Positions 1-6,973 are shown, counted from the first letter of the stretch. The stretch: 8,662 nt of DNA from Candidatus Sericytochromatia bacterium (GCA_913773825.1 CAJYHH010000927.1:1-8662); one strand, 5' to 3'. The notes: generated by a model from the sequence alone, not told the origin. Program-made: numbers and translations.

Positions 1-157
1 TGGGCGTATGAATCTGATAATGACTAAGCAATTTACGCGTCTGGCGTGTATCTTCAGCTAAAATCAGGTCGACCTGTTGAAGCGTTTCCAGACAGCGCAA
101 GGTAATGTCTTTCAGATTGCCAATCGGAGTAGCACAGAGGTGGAGAATGCCTGACAT
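1..157 (-). CDS. rsmI: 16S rRNA (cytidine1402-2'-O)-methyltransferase RsmI, N-terminal fragment
   Basis: Only the first 52 codons are present; the gene continues past the left edge (family members are about 280 residues). The SAM-dependent enzyme methylates the 2'-O of C1402 in the decoding centre of 16S rRNA. The identification rests on the family's N-terminal signature: CATPIGNLKDITLRCLETL at residues 8-26, then the conserved AEDTR (34-38) and the RKLLSHY segment (41-47), as in E. coli RsmI (YraL). The ATG at 155-157 is the only sensible start, because an in-frame TAA lies three codons upstream (164-166). No Shine-Dalgarno sequence precedes it, and an AT-rich -10-like box ends 8 nt upstream, so the mRNA may be leaderless or nearly so. 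It lies downstream of map on the same strand across an 85-bp gap containing a hairpin. Family assignment is very likely despite the short fragment. Confidence 0.9.
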   Translation of the reverse strand, partial: MSGILHLCATPIGNLKDITLRCLETLQQVDLILAEDTRQTRKLLSHYQIHTP

Positions 158-173
158 GATTTTTTATTTTATA
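158..173 (-). promoter_or_regulatory. AT-rich -10-like element next to the rsmI start
   Basis: Read on the minus strand, TATAAAAT (166-173) ends 8 nt before the rsmI ATG. No convincing -35 lies 16-18 bp upstream; that position falls inside the neighbouring hairpin. If used, transcription would begin within a few bases of the ATG, fitting the missing Shine-Dalgarno sequence. AT-rich DNA gives such boxes by chance, so this is tentative. Confidence 0.3.
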
Positions 174-176
174 GGC

Positions 177-218
177 TATAAGCGTTGGGTACTGATGGTT
201 CAGCACCCTTTACTTATA
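177..218. repeat. Bipartite inverted repeat (hairpin) between map and rsmI
   Basis: Inner arms GGGTACTGA (187-195) and TCAGCACCC (200-208) pair over 9 positions with one A-C mismatch read on the plus strand; the minus-strand RNA has a G-U wobble there instead and pairs fully. The loop is 4 nt. Outer arms TATAAG (177-182) and CTTATA (213-218) add 6 bp after a 4x4 internal loop. The full pairing on the minus strand suggests it acts in RNA from the map side, as a map terminator or a processing/attenuation hairpin before rsmI. It lacks a run of Ts right after the stem on that strand, so it is not a classic intrinsic terminator. Confidence 0.55.
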
Positions 219-242
219 ACAAAGTTTTTAATGATTTGAAGT

Positions 243-995
243 TTAATTCGACAGGGTCAGAATCTCGTGGCCATTGTCGGTTACAGCAATGGAGTGCTCA
301 AACTGAGCAGACCACTTGCCATCATCTGTAATCGCCGTCCAACCATCACTTAGAACATGAAGGTCAGGTGTACCAAGATTGATCATGGGCTCAATAGTAA
401 ACGTCATACCCTTACGCAGTTTGGGACCCGTGCCTGGACGACCATAATGAGGAATCGAAGGCGCTTCATGAAACTGGCGTCCCAGACCATGACCCGTAAA
501 CTCTCGTACAACACCATAACCACGAGCTTCAGCTTCAGTCTGAATCAGATGGCCAATGTCACCAACACGAATGCCGGGTTTAACAATGCTAATCGCTTTA
601 TGGGTAACTTCACGCGTAAACTCAACCAGAGCACGCACTTCAGGGGACACTTCACCGACGTAGTAAGTGCGGTTAGTATCACCGTGAAAACCGTTTTTAA
701 GGGCTGTGACATCGATATTGATAATATCGCCTTCTTTAAGGATGTCTTTTTTGCTTGGAATGCCGTGACAGATCACTTCATTAATAGAGCTACAGATGCT
801 TTTGGGAAAACCTTTGTAGTTCAAGGGAGCTGGATAAGCATCGTGTGAGACGATAAATTCATGGCAGAGCTGATTAAGTTCTTCGGTGGATACGCCAGGT
901 TTGATGTAGTCGGCAATCATGTCTAGTGTACGCGACGCAAGTCGCCCAGCTTCACGCATAAGCTCGATTTCGCGTGCGCTCTTGATGCTAATCAT
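243..995 (-). CDS. map: Type I methionine aminopeptidase
   Basis: This 250-residue cytoplasmic M24 (pita-bread fold) dinuclear metallopeptidase removes the initiator Met from nascent proteins after deformylation. All five metal ligands of the E. coli enzyme have counterparts: D95 (NIDVT), D106 (GDTNRT), H169 (FTGHGLG), E202 (TIEPM) and E233 (QFEHS). The substrate-pocket histidines are H77 (ICHGIP) and H176 (FHEAP). There is no N-terminal zinc-finger or SH3-binding extension, so it is the plain bacterial form, slightly shorter than E. coli Map (264). The ATG at 993-995 follows TGAGG (1004-1008) by 8 nt, a good ribosome binding site. It sits 85 bp downstream of the histidine kinase and upstream of rsmI, all on the minus strand. 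I found no convincing -35/-10 pair of its own; it may be read partly from upstream. The gene looks intact. Confidence 0.97.
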   Translation of the reverse strand: MISIKSAREIELMREAGRLASRTLDMIADYIKPGVSTEELNQLCHEFIVSHDAYPAPLNYKGFPKSICSSINEVICHGIPSKKDILKEGDIINIDVTALKNGFHGDTNRTYYVGEVSPEVRALVEFTREVTHKAISIVKPGIRVGDIGHLIQTEAEARGYGVVREFTGHGLGRQFHEAPSIPHYGRPGTGPKLRKGMTFTIEPMINLGTPDLHVLSDGWTAITDDGKWSAQFEHSIAVTDNGHEILTLSN

Positions 996-1035
996 TAAAT
1001 GGGCCTCATTCTAGTAAGTTCAGCTTCAATATAAC

Positions 1036-1049
1036 ACGCCAAGCGGCGT
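1036..1049 (-). terminator. Weak terminator-like hairpin after the histidine kinase gene
   Basis: ACGCC (1036-1040) and GGCGT (1045-1049) form a perfect 5-bp GC-rich stem with a 4-nt loop. On the minus strand it is followed by GTTATATT, which is T-rich but not a clean run. It lies about 30 bp after the kinase stop and about 40 bp before map. It may partly end kinase transcription; the stem is short, so confidence is low. Confidence 0.3.
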
Positions 1050-1080
1050 CATCAGCAGGATTTCCGTGTCAATGCAAGGC

Positions 1081-2334
1081 TTAGTCCTGACGCGGAATTT
1101 CAATGCGAAAACAGCTGCCTTTACCTAACTCACTCTGCAGCGACAAACGATAACCTAACAATTGACAGAGCTGAAAAGTGATGGCAAGCCCCAAGCCTGC
1201 ACCACCACCATCAGCTGTTCCAATCTGATAAAAAGGCTCAAAAATCAGGGCCTGATGCTCAGGCAAAATCCCCACACCTGTATCTTCAATTTCAATACAA
1301 TAAATAGTTTCAGAGCTAGACAGCTCAATCCCGATTTGTCCTTTGGGGGTGTATTTAACAGCATTTCCGATTAGATTAATCAAAATCTGGCGTAAACGAC
1401 CTGAGTCCGTCTCCAGATTCATCACATGTTCAGGCAGCATCAGCTTCAGCGTGAGGCCTTGAGCTTCTACCTGGGCCTGAAATTGAGTCGCAGTATCGCG
1501 TAAAAGTCCAACCAGATCTAATGTACGTTGCTCTACACGCATCTGTCCTGACTCAATTCGAGCCAGATCGAGGATGTCATTAACAAGTTCAAGCAAGTGC
1601 AAACCATTACTCTGCATACGAACCAAATACTGTTTTTGAGTCTCAGACAAAGGACCTGCCCGTTCAGTTTGCAAAACGCGAGTAAACCCGATTAAGGCAT
1701 TCAAAGGCGTTCGCAATTCATGGCTCATACTGGCCATAAAACGAGATTTATACTCTGTTGCAGTTGTCAATAAACGCTGTTCGCGATCGTAATGTAGTCT
1801 AAAAAGGCAAAGACTGATACTCATCATCATCAGCGCAGCCATTAGTGTTAGCAATAAATCAAGGCGATGATTAAGCTCTGAAGTATAAGGCACAACCCAT
1901 TCGGGAAACATTCTTTCAAGCAAGCTAACACCCAAAATATTGAGAATCAGCACTGGCCAAAAAATCAGAATATCTCGTAAGGGCAAGAAAGCAAAAACGA
2001 CAACGCCAAGGCCCAAATAAATATAGGGCATAGACCCCATTAAGCCACCGTTGAGAAACCAAGCCACAGACAGTAGCAATAAACTGAGGTACACAAACAG
2101 TACCTGAGTTTCTCGAACACGGCCCCAAAAACGTGAGCTGATATATAAGCCTAAAAATAGAATAAAGCTCAGTAAGTTAAACAAAAACAGACTGATAGGC
2201 ATCGCAAGACTTAAATTGACTAAGCCCGAAAAAAACATAAATAACATGCTCATCAATAAAGCGGTGTTAAAGAGCCTGTTTTCTAGAGTATGGGCTTGTT
2301 CGCCTTGAATCAGCCAGTGAAAAAGCTTTTTCAT
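1081..2334 (-). CDS. Membrane sensor histidine kinase (six TM helices, HisKA-HATPase_c), no adjacent regulator
   Basis: This 417-residue inner-membrane sensor kinase has about six hydrophobic helices (roughly 23-40, 44-66, 77-94, 97-115, 119-139, 158-180) with very short loops. The sensor is therefore embedded in the membrane, with no periplasmic domain. I do not recognise the sensor family; the NGGLMGS stretch near 95-101 is a landmark. The HisKA domain has the H-box MSHELRTPLNA with phospho-acceptor H205. The ATPase domain has an N-box with N324, G1 DTGVG (351-355), F-box FEPF (365-368) and G2 GGGAGLGLA (376-384), so it should be active. There is no receiver domain, unlike hybrid kinases with similar H-boxes, and no response regulator gene in the window. 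The ATG at 2332-2334 is the only start after an in-frame stop; AAGTGG (2341-2346) is a weak ribosome binding site. It is divergent from aceB. The ligand is unknown. Confidence 0.93.
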   Translation of the reverse strand: MKKLFHWLIQGEQAHTLENRLFNTALLMSMLFMFFSGLVNLSLAMPISLFLFNLLSFILFLGLYISSRFWGRVRETQVLFVYLSLLLLSVAWFLNGGLMGSMPYIYLGLGVVVFAFLPLRDILIFWPVLILNILGVSLLERMFPEWVVPYTSELNHRLDLLLTLMAALMMMSISLCLFRLHYDREQRLLTTATEYKSRFMASMSHELRTPLNALIGFTRVLQTERAGPLSETQKQYLVRMQSNGLHLLELVNDILDLARIESGQMRVEQRTLDLVGLLRDTATQFQAQVEAQGLTLKLMLPEHVMNLETDSGRLRQILINLIGNAVKYTPKGQIGIELSSSETIYCIEIEDTGVGILPEHQALIFEPFYQIGTADGGGAGLGLAITFQLCQLLGYRLSLQSELGKGSCFRIEIPRQD

Positions 2335-2361
2335 CAGGTGCCACTTGCAAGCGGATACCTC

Positions 2362-2389
2362 ATTCTAACATGGCTTAAGAAATTTTAAG
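2362..2389 (-). promoter_or_regulatory. Possible kinase promoter with overlapping near-palindrome
   Basis: On the minus strand, TAGAAT (2362-2367) matches the -10 consensus at 5 of 6 positions and lies 27 bp before the kinase ATG. The best -35 candidates, TTAAAA or CTTAAA (2383-2389), have spacers of only 15-16 bp. A near-palindrome at 2374-2389 (CTTAA, 6 bp, TTAAG) overlaps that -35 and could be an operator. Both parts are AT-rich and of modest strength. Confidence 0.3.
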
Positions 2390-2418
2390 GGTACACCGCA
2401 TGAGCGATAAAACCCGAT

Positions 2419-2463
2419 CTGTGACTGGCCTGTAAGCTGGCTGTAAGAGTCTAGCTCTATGCT
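2419..2463 (+). promoter_or_regulatory. Triple 11-bp-period direct repeat upstream of an aceB -10 box
   Basis: Three half-sites follow one another on the same strand: CTGTGAC (2419-2425), CTGTAAG (2430-2436) and CTGTAAG (2441-2447). Each is 7 bp with a 4-bp spacer, giving an exact 11-bp period. Ten bp after the last lies TATGCT (2458-2463), a 4-of-6 match to a -10 box. No -35 hexamer is recognisable; the repeats occupy its place. Tandem 7+4 half-sites replacing the -35 are the layout of OmpR/PhoB-family activated promoters such as the E. coli Pho box. The half-site differs from PhoB's CTGTCAT, so I assign only the regulator family. The site could also affect the divergent kinase gene. Confidence 0.55.
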
Positions 2464-2511
2464 GTAGGCTGTGATTAACACACTGCATCAACCAGCAGAA
2501 AGGTTGCTCTC

Positions 2512-4116
2512 ATGACTCAGGCTTCTCTTAGCTTTCCTCCGGGCGTTGAACTGCTCGGCACTTCCTTGCAAGGCCTGAATGAGGTTCTGACACCTGAAGC
2601 GATTGCTTTTATCACTACTTTGCAGCGGGACTTTAACCCTCGTCGTCAGGCTCTGTTGTCACGCCGGCAAAAACGGCAGCAGGCTTTTGACCGAGGCCAA
2701 TTACCTGACTTTGAATCCGACACCCTAGCGATTCGTGCAGGTAACTGGCAAATTGCCCCTGTTCCGGCCGCACTTGAAAAGCGTCAGGTTGAAATCACAG
2801 GTCCTGTAGACGCCAAAACGATTATTAATGCCCTTAACTCACAAGCTGATATGTTTATGGCTGATTTTGAAGACGCCTCAAGCCCAACCTGGGCCAATAT
2901 GATTCAGGGTCAGCACAATCTTATGCAAGCTGTCGCCAAGCGTTTGAGCCATGTCAGTGGCGGTAAGTGTTATAGCCTCAATGATCAAACAGCGACTCTG
3001 ATTGTGCGTCCTCGCGGCTGGCATCTTGATGAAGTTCATCTGCGAATTAACGATATTCCGATGTCAGCCTCTCTCTTTGACTTTGGCTTGTTTTTCTTTC
3101 ATAACGCCAAAACCCTATTGGCCCAGGGCAAAGGGCCTTATTTTTACTTGCCCAAGCTCCAGGGGAGAGACGAAGCGGAGCTCTGGAATGCTGTATTTAC
3201 GCGTGCTCAGCAATTATTGGATATTCCAGTTGGCAGTATCAAAGCAACTGTTTTAATCGAACATGTTCTGGCCGTTTTCGAAATGGATGAAATTTTGTAT
3301 GCACTGCGAGACCACATTGTTGGCTTGAATGCAGGACGCTGGGATTATCTATTTTCAATTCTCAAAACATTTAAAGCCCGACCTAATTTTTGGCTCCCCG
3401 ATCGCTCAATGCTGACGATGCAACTGCCCTTTATGCAAGCCTATTGTCGTCTGCTGGTACAGACCTGTCATCGACGTGGCGCACACGCTATTGGTGGCAT
3501 GGCAGCTCTGATTCCTAGTCGGCGCCACCCAGAAATAACAGCCCGTGCTTTTGCACAGGTGCGTCATGACAAGGAATGCGAAGCCTTAATTGGCTTTGAC
3601 GGCACTTGGGTTGCCCATCCTGATCTCGTCAACCTAGCCAGAGAAGTCTTTCAGAGCCGTCTTGGCGATGATGCCCACCAAAAGAGCTTTTTACCTCAGC
3701 ACTGGATCACAAATTCTCAGCTAATTGACATCCAGATTCCTGATGGCCAAGTGAGTGAAGCAGGTGTCAAACTGAATCTCGATGTCAGCCTGCGCTACCT
3801 TGGCGCCTGGTTAACAGGTCAAGGAGCAGTTGCAATTAACCAGCTGATGGAAGACGCTGCCACCGTTGAAATCTCTCGCACTCAGCTTTGGCACTGGCTC
3901 CAGCGTCAGCAGCCTCTTAGCGATGGCAGTTTATTGGGCCGTCGCCAGATCATGCTCTGGCTTGAACAGGCCAAAGAAACACTCCAAGCAGAAATCGGCT
4001 CCGAAAACTTTAAAGCGGGGCGTTATAACGAAGCGGCAGAGCTTTTACTCAAGCTGATTTATGCTGATACTTGTCCTGAGTTTTTTACCCTCCAGGCTTA
4101 TGAGCATCTAAAATAA
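2512..4116 (+). CDS. aceB: Malate synthase A
   Basis: This 534-residue cytoplasmic enzyme condenses glyoxylate with acetyl-CoA to give malate, the second step of the glyoxylate shunt, allowing growth on acetate or fatty acids. Length and sequence match the A isoform (E. coli AceB, 533) rather than the longer G isoform. The family signature is present as RDHIVGLNAGRWDYLF (266-281). Expected active-site residues are R166 (IVRPRG), metal ligands E250 and D278, and the catalytic base D448 in LMEDAATVEISR. Small oddities are H251 after E250 and A274, where E. coli AceB has Thr and Cys. The ATG follows a modest GAAAGG (2498-2503) by 8 nt. No isocitrate lyase (aceA) or AceK gene is adjacent, unlike the enterobacterial aceBAK operon. 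A 92-bp gap with a separate promoter follows. Control probably acts through the 11-bp repeats upstream. Confidence 0.96.
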   Translation: MTQASLSFPPGVELLGTSLQGLNEVLTPEAIAFITTLQRDFNPRRQALLSRRQKRQQAFDRGQLPDFESDTLAIRAGNWQIAPVPAALEKRQVEITGPVDAKTIINALNSQADMFMADFEDASSPTWANMIQGQHNLMQAVAKRLSHVSGGKCYSLNDQTATLIVRPRGWHLDEVHLRINDIPMSASLFDFGLFFFHNAKTLLAQGKGPYFYLPKLQGRDEAELWNAVFTRAQQLLDIPVGSIKATVLIEHVLAVFEMDEILYALRDHIVGLNAGRWDYLFSILKTFKARPNFWLPDRSMLTMQLPFMQAYCRLLVQTCHRRGAHAIGGMAALIPSRRHPEITARAFAQVRHDKECEALIGFDGTWVAHPDLVNLAREVFQSRLGDDAHQKSFLPQHWITNSQLIDIQIPDGQVSEAGVKLNLDVSLRYLGAWLTGQGAVAINQLMEDAATVEISRTQLWHWLQRQQPLSDGSLLGRRQIMLWLEQAKETLQAEIGSENFKAGRYNEAAELLLKLIYADTCPEFFTLQAYEHLK

Positions 4117-4152
4117 CACCTGACAATACCTGAGCCTGCTTCAGACATTGGT

Positions 4153-4200
4153 TTTTCAGACCCTGATCTAGAACGCTATAATAGGGTCAAATCCCAGGAG
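4153..4200 (+). promoter_or_regulatory. Near-consensus promoter and Shine-Dalgarno for the 4209-5108 gene
   Basis: TTTTCA (4153-4158, 4 of 6 to consensus), an 18-bp spacer and a perfect TATAAT (4177-4182) predict a start near 4189. The leader would be about 20 nt and contains AGGAG (4196-4200), 8 nt before the ATG at 4209. The ATG at 4202 is too close to AGGAG and opens only a short out-of-frame ORF. The downstream gene is thus probably expressed independently of aceB. Confidence 0.6.
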
Positions 4201-4208
4201 TATGGCAT

Positions 4209-5108
4209 ATGGATCTGCAGGCTCAGATCGAAAAGACCCTTGGTTATAGCGGCAACTGGAACGAAGATCGCACAAGTTTTCGCGTTGATCCCCTGACTTA
4301 TGGCTATCTTTCGCCCATTCAGCGTGTGGAACTTGAAGCGGGTGGTATTCATCTGATTTCAAGTCCGATCACTAATACTGAATGGTGGCATTGGTTTATG
4401 CCAATCTCAAGCTGCCCACGTTACAAAGGACATCTCGTTAAAATCAAAGACCGCTTTGATGCCTTTTGTCGTGCCGGTGCCTGTACAGAAGCCTGTGGAG
4501 CGGACGATGGTTTTGTTGATCTAAGCGCGGCTCGTCTCCGTCTGCAAGAAGAAGCACAGCTGATAGAGAATCTTTTTCCGCGCCTTCAGGCTTATCTCAA
4601 TCGAGCTGAGCGTTTAAAAGATGAAGTCTGCAAAAGCCAAAGTGTTGGGATTCTGCTTGATAATAATCAGGCTGTCGTAAGCCTATATAGCCGCTTGCGT
4701 CCCGAACCAGCCAGTTTTACCCGCCATGTGCAGGCCTATCAACAACTTTATCCGATGATTACGGGTGTACAGGGTAAAGTTAACACAGCTTATTTACCAC
4801 ATCCCAAAACTTATTCGCGCGACGATCTGGATGAACAGAGTGTACTTGAAGAAGCCCGATTTCACTCTTTAGTTGAAGCAGTCAGACAAGAAGCTTTAGA
4901 TATGATGCACTTTTTGCTATCTCGTAAAGGTGGGTTTATTGAGGATAATATTTACCATCTCAATCAGGACAACATGAGCTATACCCTGCATAACAACCGT
5001 ATTGAAGCTTCACGGGCTGGCCTGTATATGGGCAACGAAGGTTTTAAAAAGGGCATACAAGAGCTTCAGCGCTTTTTTCAGACCACGTTAGGTGGAGGTA
5101 GATGGTAA
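4209..5108 (+). CDS. Unrecognised 299-residue soluble protein with a cysteine cluster
   Basis: I do not recognise this family. The reading frame is convincing: it fills its space between well-placed neighbours, has AGGAG 8 nt before the ATG and sits behind a near-consensus promoter. No signal peptide or membrane helix is visible, so it is probably cytoplasmic. Five cysteines occur: C69, then C87, C92 and C96 (spacing C-x4-C-x3-C), then C141. The cluster could bind a metal or iron-sulfur centre, but the spacing is not a motif I know. An aromatic patch (EWWHWF, 58-63) precedes it. Residues about 106-145 and 210-240 are charged and probably helical, and the C-terminal third is rich in Asn, His and Tyr (about 244-274). 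It follows aceB on the same strand but need not share its transcript, so linkage to the glyoxylate shunt is only positional. Its stop is 14 bp from that of the convergent membrane-protein gene. Confidence 0.85.
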   Translation: MDLQAQIEKTLGYSGNWNEDRTSFRVDPLTYGYLSPIQRVELEAGGIHLISSPITNTEWWHWFMPISSCPRYKGHLVKIKDRFDAFCRAGACTEACGADDGFVDLSAARLRLQEEAQLIENLFPRLQAYLNRAERLKDEVCKSQSVGILLDNNQAVVSLYSRLRPEPASFTRHVQAYQQLYPMITGVQGKVNTAYLPHPKTYSRDDLDEQSVLEEARFHSLVEAVRQEALDMMHFLLSRKGGFIEDNIYHLNQDNMSYTLHNNRIEASRAGLYMGNEGFKKGIQELQRFFQTTLGGGRW

Positions 5109-5122
5109 TTTTCAGCTGTTTA

Positions 5123-6973
5123 TCAGGGCTGGTTAGATTTAGAAATGCTTCGCTGATACAGTCGGTAGTCTCCAGAACGATACGCAAGACTCAACCCAAG
5201 ATTGTTTAAATCCGACACATCACCAGCATCTTCAGGTCCAAGTAAAAAAAGTTCTGCCGGACAAACATCAAGAAAGCGTTGCTGGTCTTGTTGCGGCATA
5301 TGCCAAAATTGCGAAGCCAATTGGCGTTTGCCTTCATAATCCAAAGTCTCGCTCCAGTGCCCAACCCAGACCCGATGACGGGTAAAAGCCGGTATCATAG
5401 CCCCTAGCCAGGCTTGTGAAAACACAAGTTTTTCTTGAGATTGGTTTTGGTTCATCCAATTAAACATCTGCTCGAGTTCTTGGCTATAAGACAGTTTTAA
5501 ACGATTACATTGCAAGTTCATTAGTCTGAGAGTAGATGGCAACAAACTGATAATAAATAGACTAACCAGCAGAGCTTTAAGGACAGAATGTTTTTGCAGC
5601 AAGAGATGACGTAAATAGAACACAGCCAGCAGGGCTGCAGGAATATAGAGAGCCATCAAAAAACGACGTTGAAAGCTAAATGGGGCGTAAGCCAATACAA
5701 GGCCCACCAACAGCCAGATCCAAAGCAATCTTAAAGCAGGCTGCCACTCAATTTGACGCCGAAGATGCAGATAAATAGCAGGCAATAATAAGATAGCTGT
5801 ACTACCAAAACCCACAATCAGAGCCAGAATGCCAGGGCTATGTAAAACATTTGTCTCAATTAAAGTTTTTTCTAAAACTTCGTTACTGTGAAGTAAGTAC
5901 CAGTTGTAAGCAGCAGGTACTATCCCAAATGCTCCACAAAGCATTAAAAGCAGACCTGTTTTAACTGGCATGCTTTTAAACAGGCCCATTTCTGTACAAA
6001 GAAAAATCAGGCTGATTAACGCAAGCTGCAGATAGTCAAAAGGATGGATCTGCGCCAAGACAATCACCGCAAAAGCAACAAGAACTTTCTGTAGCCAAGC
6101 TTCTTTAGGCCGAACTAAAACATAAAGCACCGACAGCATACAAACCAGAGCAAGAGCCCAGTGTGGTCGGCTTAATAACTGAAAGGCAGTAAATTCCGGC
6201 ACAACCAGATCTGGAGGAGCCATTTGAAAATAATCCTCAGTTTTAGGAATCAGCCCGGTTACCCATTGCAGAGAACTCCAACCCAACCCAAATAAAGCAC
6301 TAAAAACAGCTAAGGTTCTCCAGTTTGGTTCAGAGATTAAACACCCACTCAGCAGCCATAAAAGGGCAAGTGGTAAGAGTGAAAACAAAGCTACACTCAC
6401 CATCAAACCCTGAGTTGGCTCCAAATTCACCCTTTTTAGGGCTTGGCCTAATGCAAGGTGAAAGCTAAAAAGCGGAACAGGAGGATGAATTTCTTCTGTA
6501 TAACGATTGCGGTACAACCACTGCCCCTCAAAACCACTGCGAATCTTGGCCAGATAAGTATATGTATCTGTACCAATACCGCGGGTTTGAGGATTTTCTT
6601 GAGAAATAAGTCCTGTAAAATGCTCTGTTTTTGGAGTTTGCAAAGCATTGAGCCGTGCAGGCCCAGAAACACTGACTAAAATGCAGCAAACAAAAGCAGC
6701 AAAAACGGCCTGACGACCATAACGAAAAAATCTTCTTAACAATAAGGCCTCAAGCCCTGCAAACATCACAAATAAAACAATAATTAAAACAATTTTGTCT
6801 GCAGCAGCTTCACCCTGAGTTGCCCAAAGCTGATAAAGACCTAAACAAAACAGAGTCAGAGGCCATAAGCTTAGCAGCCAAGCTGAAACTGCCCACTTAA
6901 AGGCATCACTATTTTCAGAATAAGAAGCGGGAGTAAGCAAAGTCTTTTTCAGCTGCCAAAAATCAGAAATCAA
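5123..6973 (-). CDS. Polytopic membrane protein, probably GT-C-type glycosyltransferase-like
   Basis: This is a 616-residue integral membrane protein with about 12-13 hydrophobic helices (three at roughly 29-103, the rest about 166-480) and a soluble C-terminal domain (about 485-616). After helix 3, an extramembrane loop carries a D136-containing segment (TDTYTYLAKIRSG) and EIHPPVPLF (161-169). The placement resembles the acidic first loop of GT-C enzymes, which use polyprenyl-phosphate sugars. Other landmarks are SRPHW (268-272), IHPFDY (309-314), FQRRF (434-438) and VGHWSETLDY (537-546), which I associate with a recurring uncharacterised family of such proteins. Activity is inferred. There is no ATG start: the frame opens after a TGA with TGG GAG AAA CAA GTC ATT CGT TTG, so TTG (6971-6973) or, better placed 9 nt after GGGAG, ATT (6977-6979) must serve. 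It has its own promoter (7037-7065) and converges on the preceding plus-strand gene. Confidence 0.85.
   Translation of the reverse strand: MISDFWQLKKTLLTPASYSENSDAFKWAVSAWLLSLWPLTLFCLGLYQLWATQGEAAADKIVLIIVLFVMFAGLEALLLRRFFRYGRQAVFAAFVCCILVSVSGPARLNALQTPKTEHFTGLISQENPQTRGIGTDTYTYLAKIRSGFEGQWLYRNRYTEEIHPPVPLFSFHLALGQALKRVNLEPTQGLMVSVALFSLLPLALLWLLSGCLISEPNWRTLAVFSALFGLGWSSLQWVTGLIPKTEDYFQMAPPDLVVPEFTAFQLLSRPHWALALVCMLSVLYVLVRPKEAWLQKVLVAFAVIVLAQIHPFDYLQLALISLIFLCTEMGLFKSMPVKTGLLLMLCGAFGIVPAAYNWYLLHSNEVLEKTLIETNVLHSPGILALIVGFGSTAILLLPAIYLHLRRQIEWQPALRLLWIWLLVGLVLAYAPFSFQRRFLMALYIPAALLAVFYLRHLLLQKHSVLKALLVSLFIISLLPSTLRLMNLQCNRLKLSYSQELEQMFNWMNQNQSQEKLVFSQAWLGAMIPAFTRHRVWVGHWSETLDYEGKRQLASQFWHMPQQDQQRFLDVCPAELFLLGPEDAGDVSDLNNLGLSLAYRSGDYRLYQRSISKSNQP

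Noticed and set aside
357..848. 163-codon plus-strand ORF antisense to map
   Set aside because: It lies entirely opposite map, which has all catalytic residues, and encodes a low-complexity product with no recognisable domain.
1004..1013. The 10-mer CCTCATTCTA occurs upstream of both map (1004-1013) and the kinase (2358-2367)
   Set aside because: Many shared 10-mers are expected by chance in a window this size, and the element sits at different distances from the two starts.
1067..1072. Perfect minus-strand TTGACA upstream of map
   Set aside because: No -10-like hexamer lies 16-18 bp downstream; that position is the GC-rich hairpin.
1925..2128. Second minus-strand ORF within the kinase gene
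   Set aside because: It overlaps the transmembrane part of the kinase in another frame and has no ribosome binding site or family features.
2334..2363. Nine-codon upstream ORF (MRYPLASGT) ending in TGATG at the kinase start, suggesting translational coupling
   Set aside because: Its ATG overlaps the likely -10 box of the kinase, so it would probably not be transcribed, and it has no ribosome binding site.
2419..2447. True PhoB (Pho) box
   Set aside because: The 7+4 geometry fits, but the half-sites read CTGTRAS rather than CTGTCAT and the spacers are GC-rich, so only the regulator family is claimed.
2470..2482. TGTGATTAACACA as a possible CRP site before aceB
   Set aside because: The arms are only TGTG/CACA with a 5-bp spacer, not TGTGA-N6-TCACA, and the site is downstream of the predicted -10.
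4130..4144. Possible aceB terminator hairpin (CTGAG, 5-nt loop, TTCAG)
   Set aside because: The stem is 5 bp with a G-T pair, and the T-run starts 8 nt after it, overlapping the next promoter.
4168..4362. Minus-strand ORF across the 4209 promoter and gene start
   Set aside because: It is opposite a well-supported promoter, ribosome binding site and reading frame.
6448..6679. Two ORFs, one per strand, inside the membrane-protein gene
   Set aside because: Both are out-of-frame readings of the 616-residue gene with no supporting signals.
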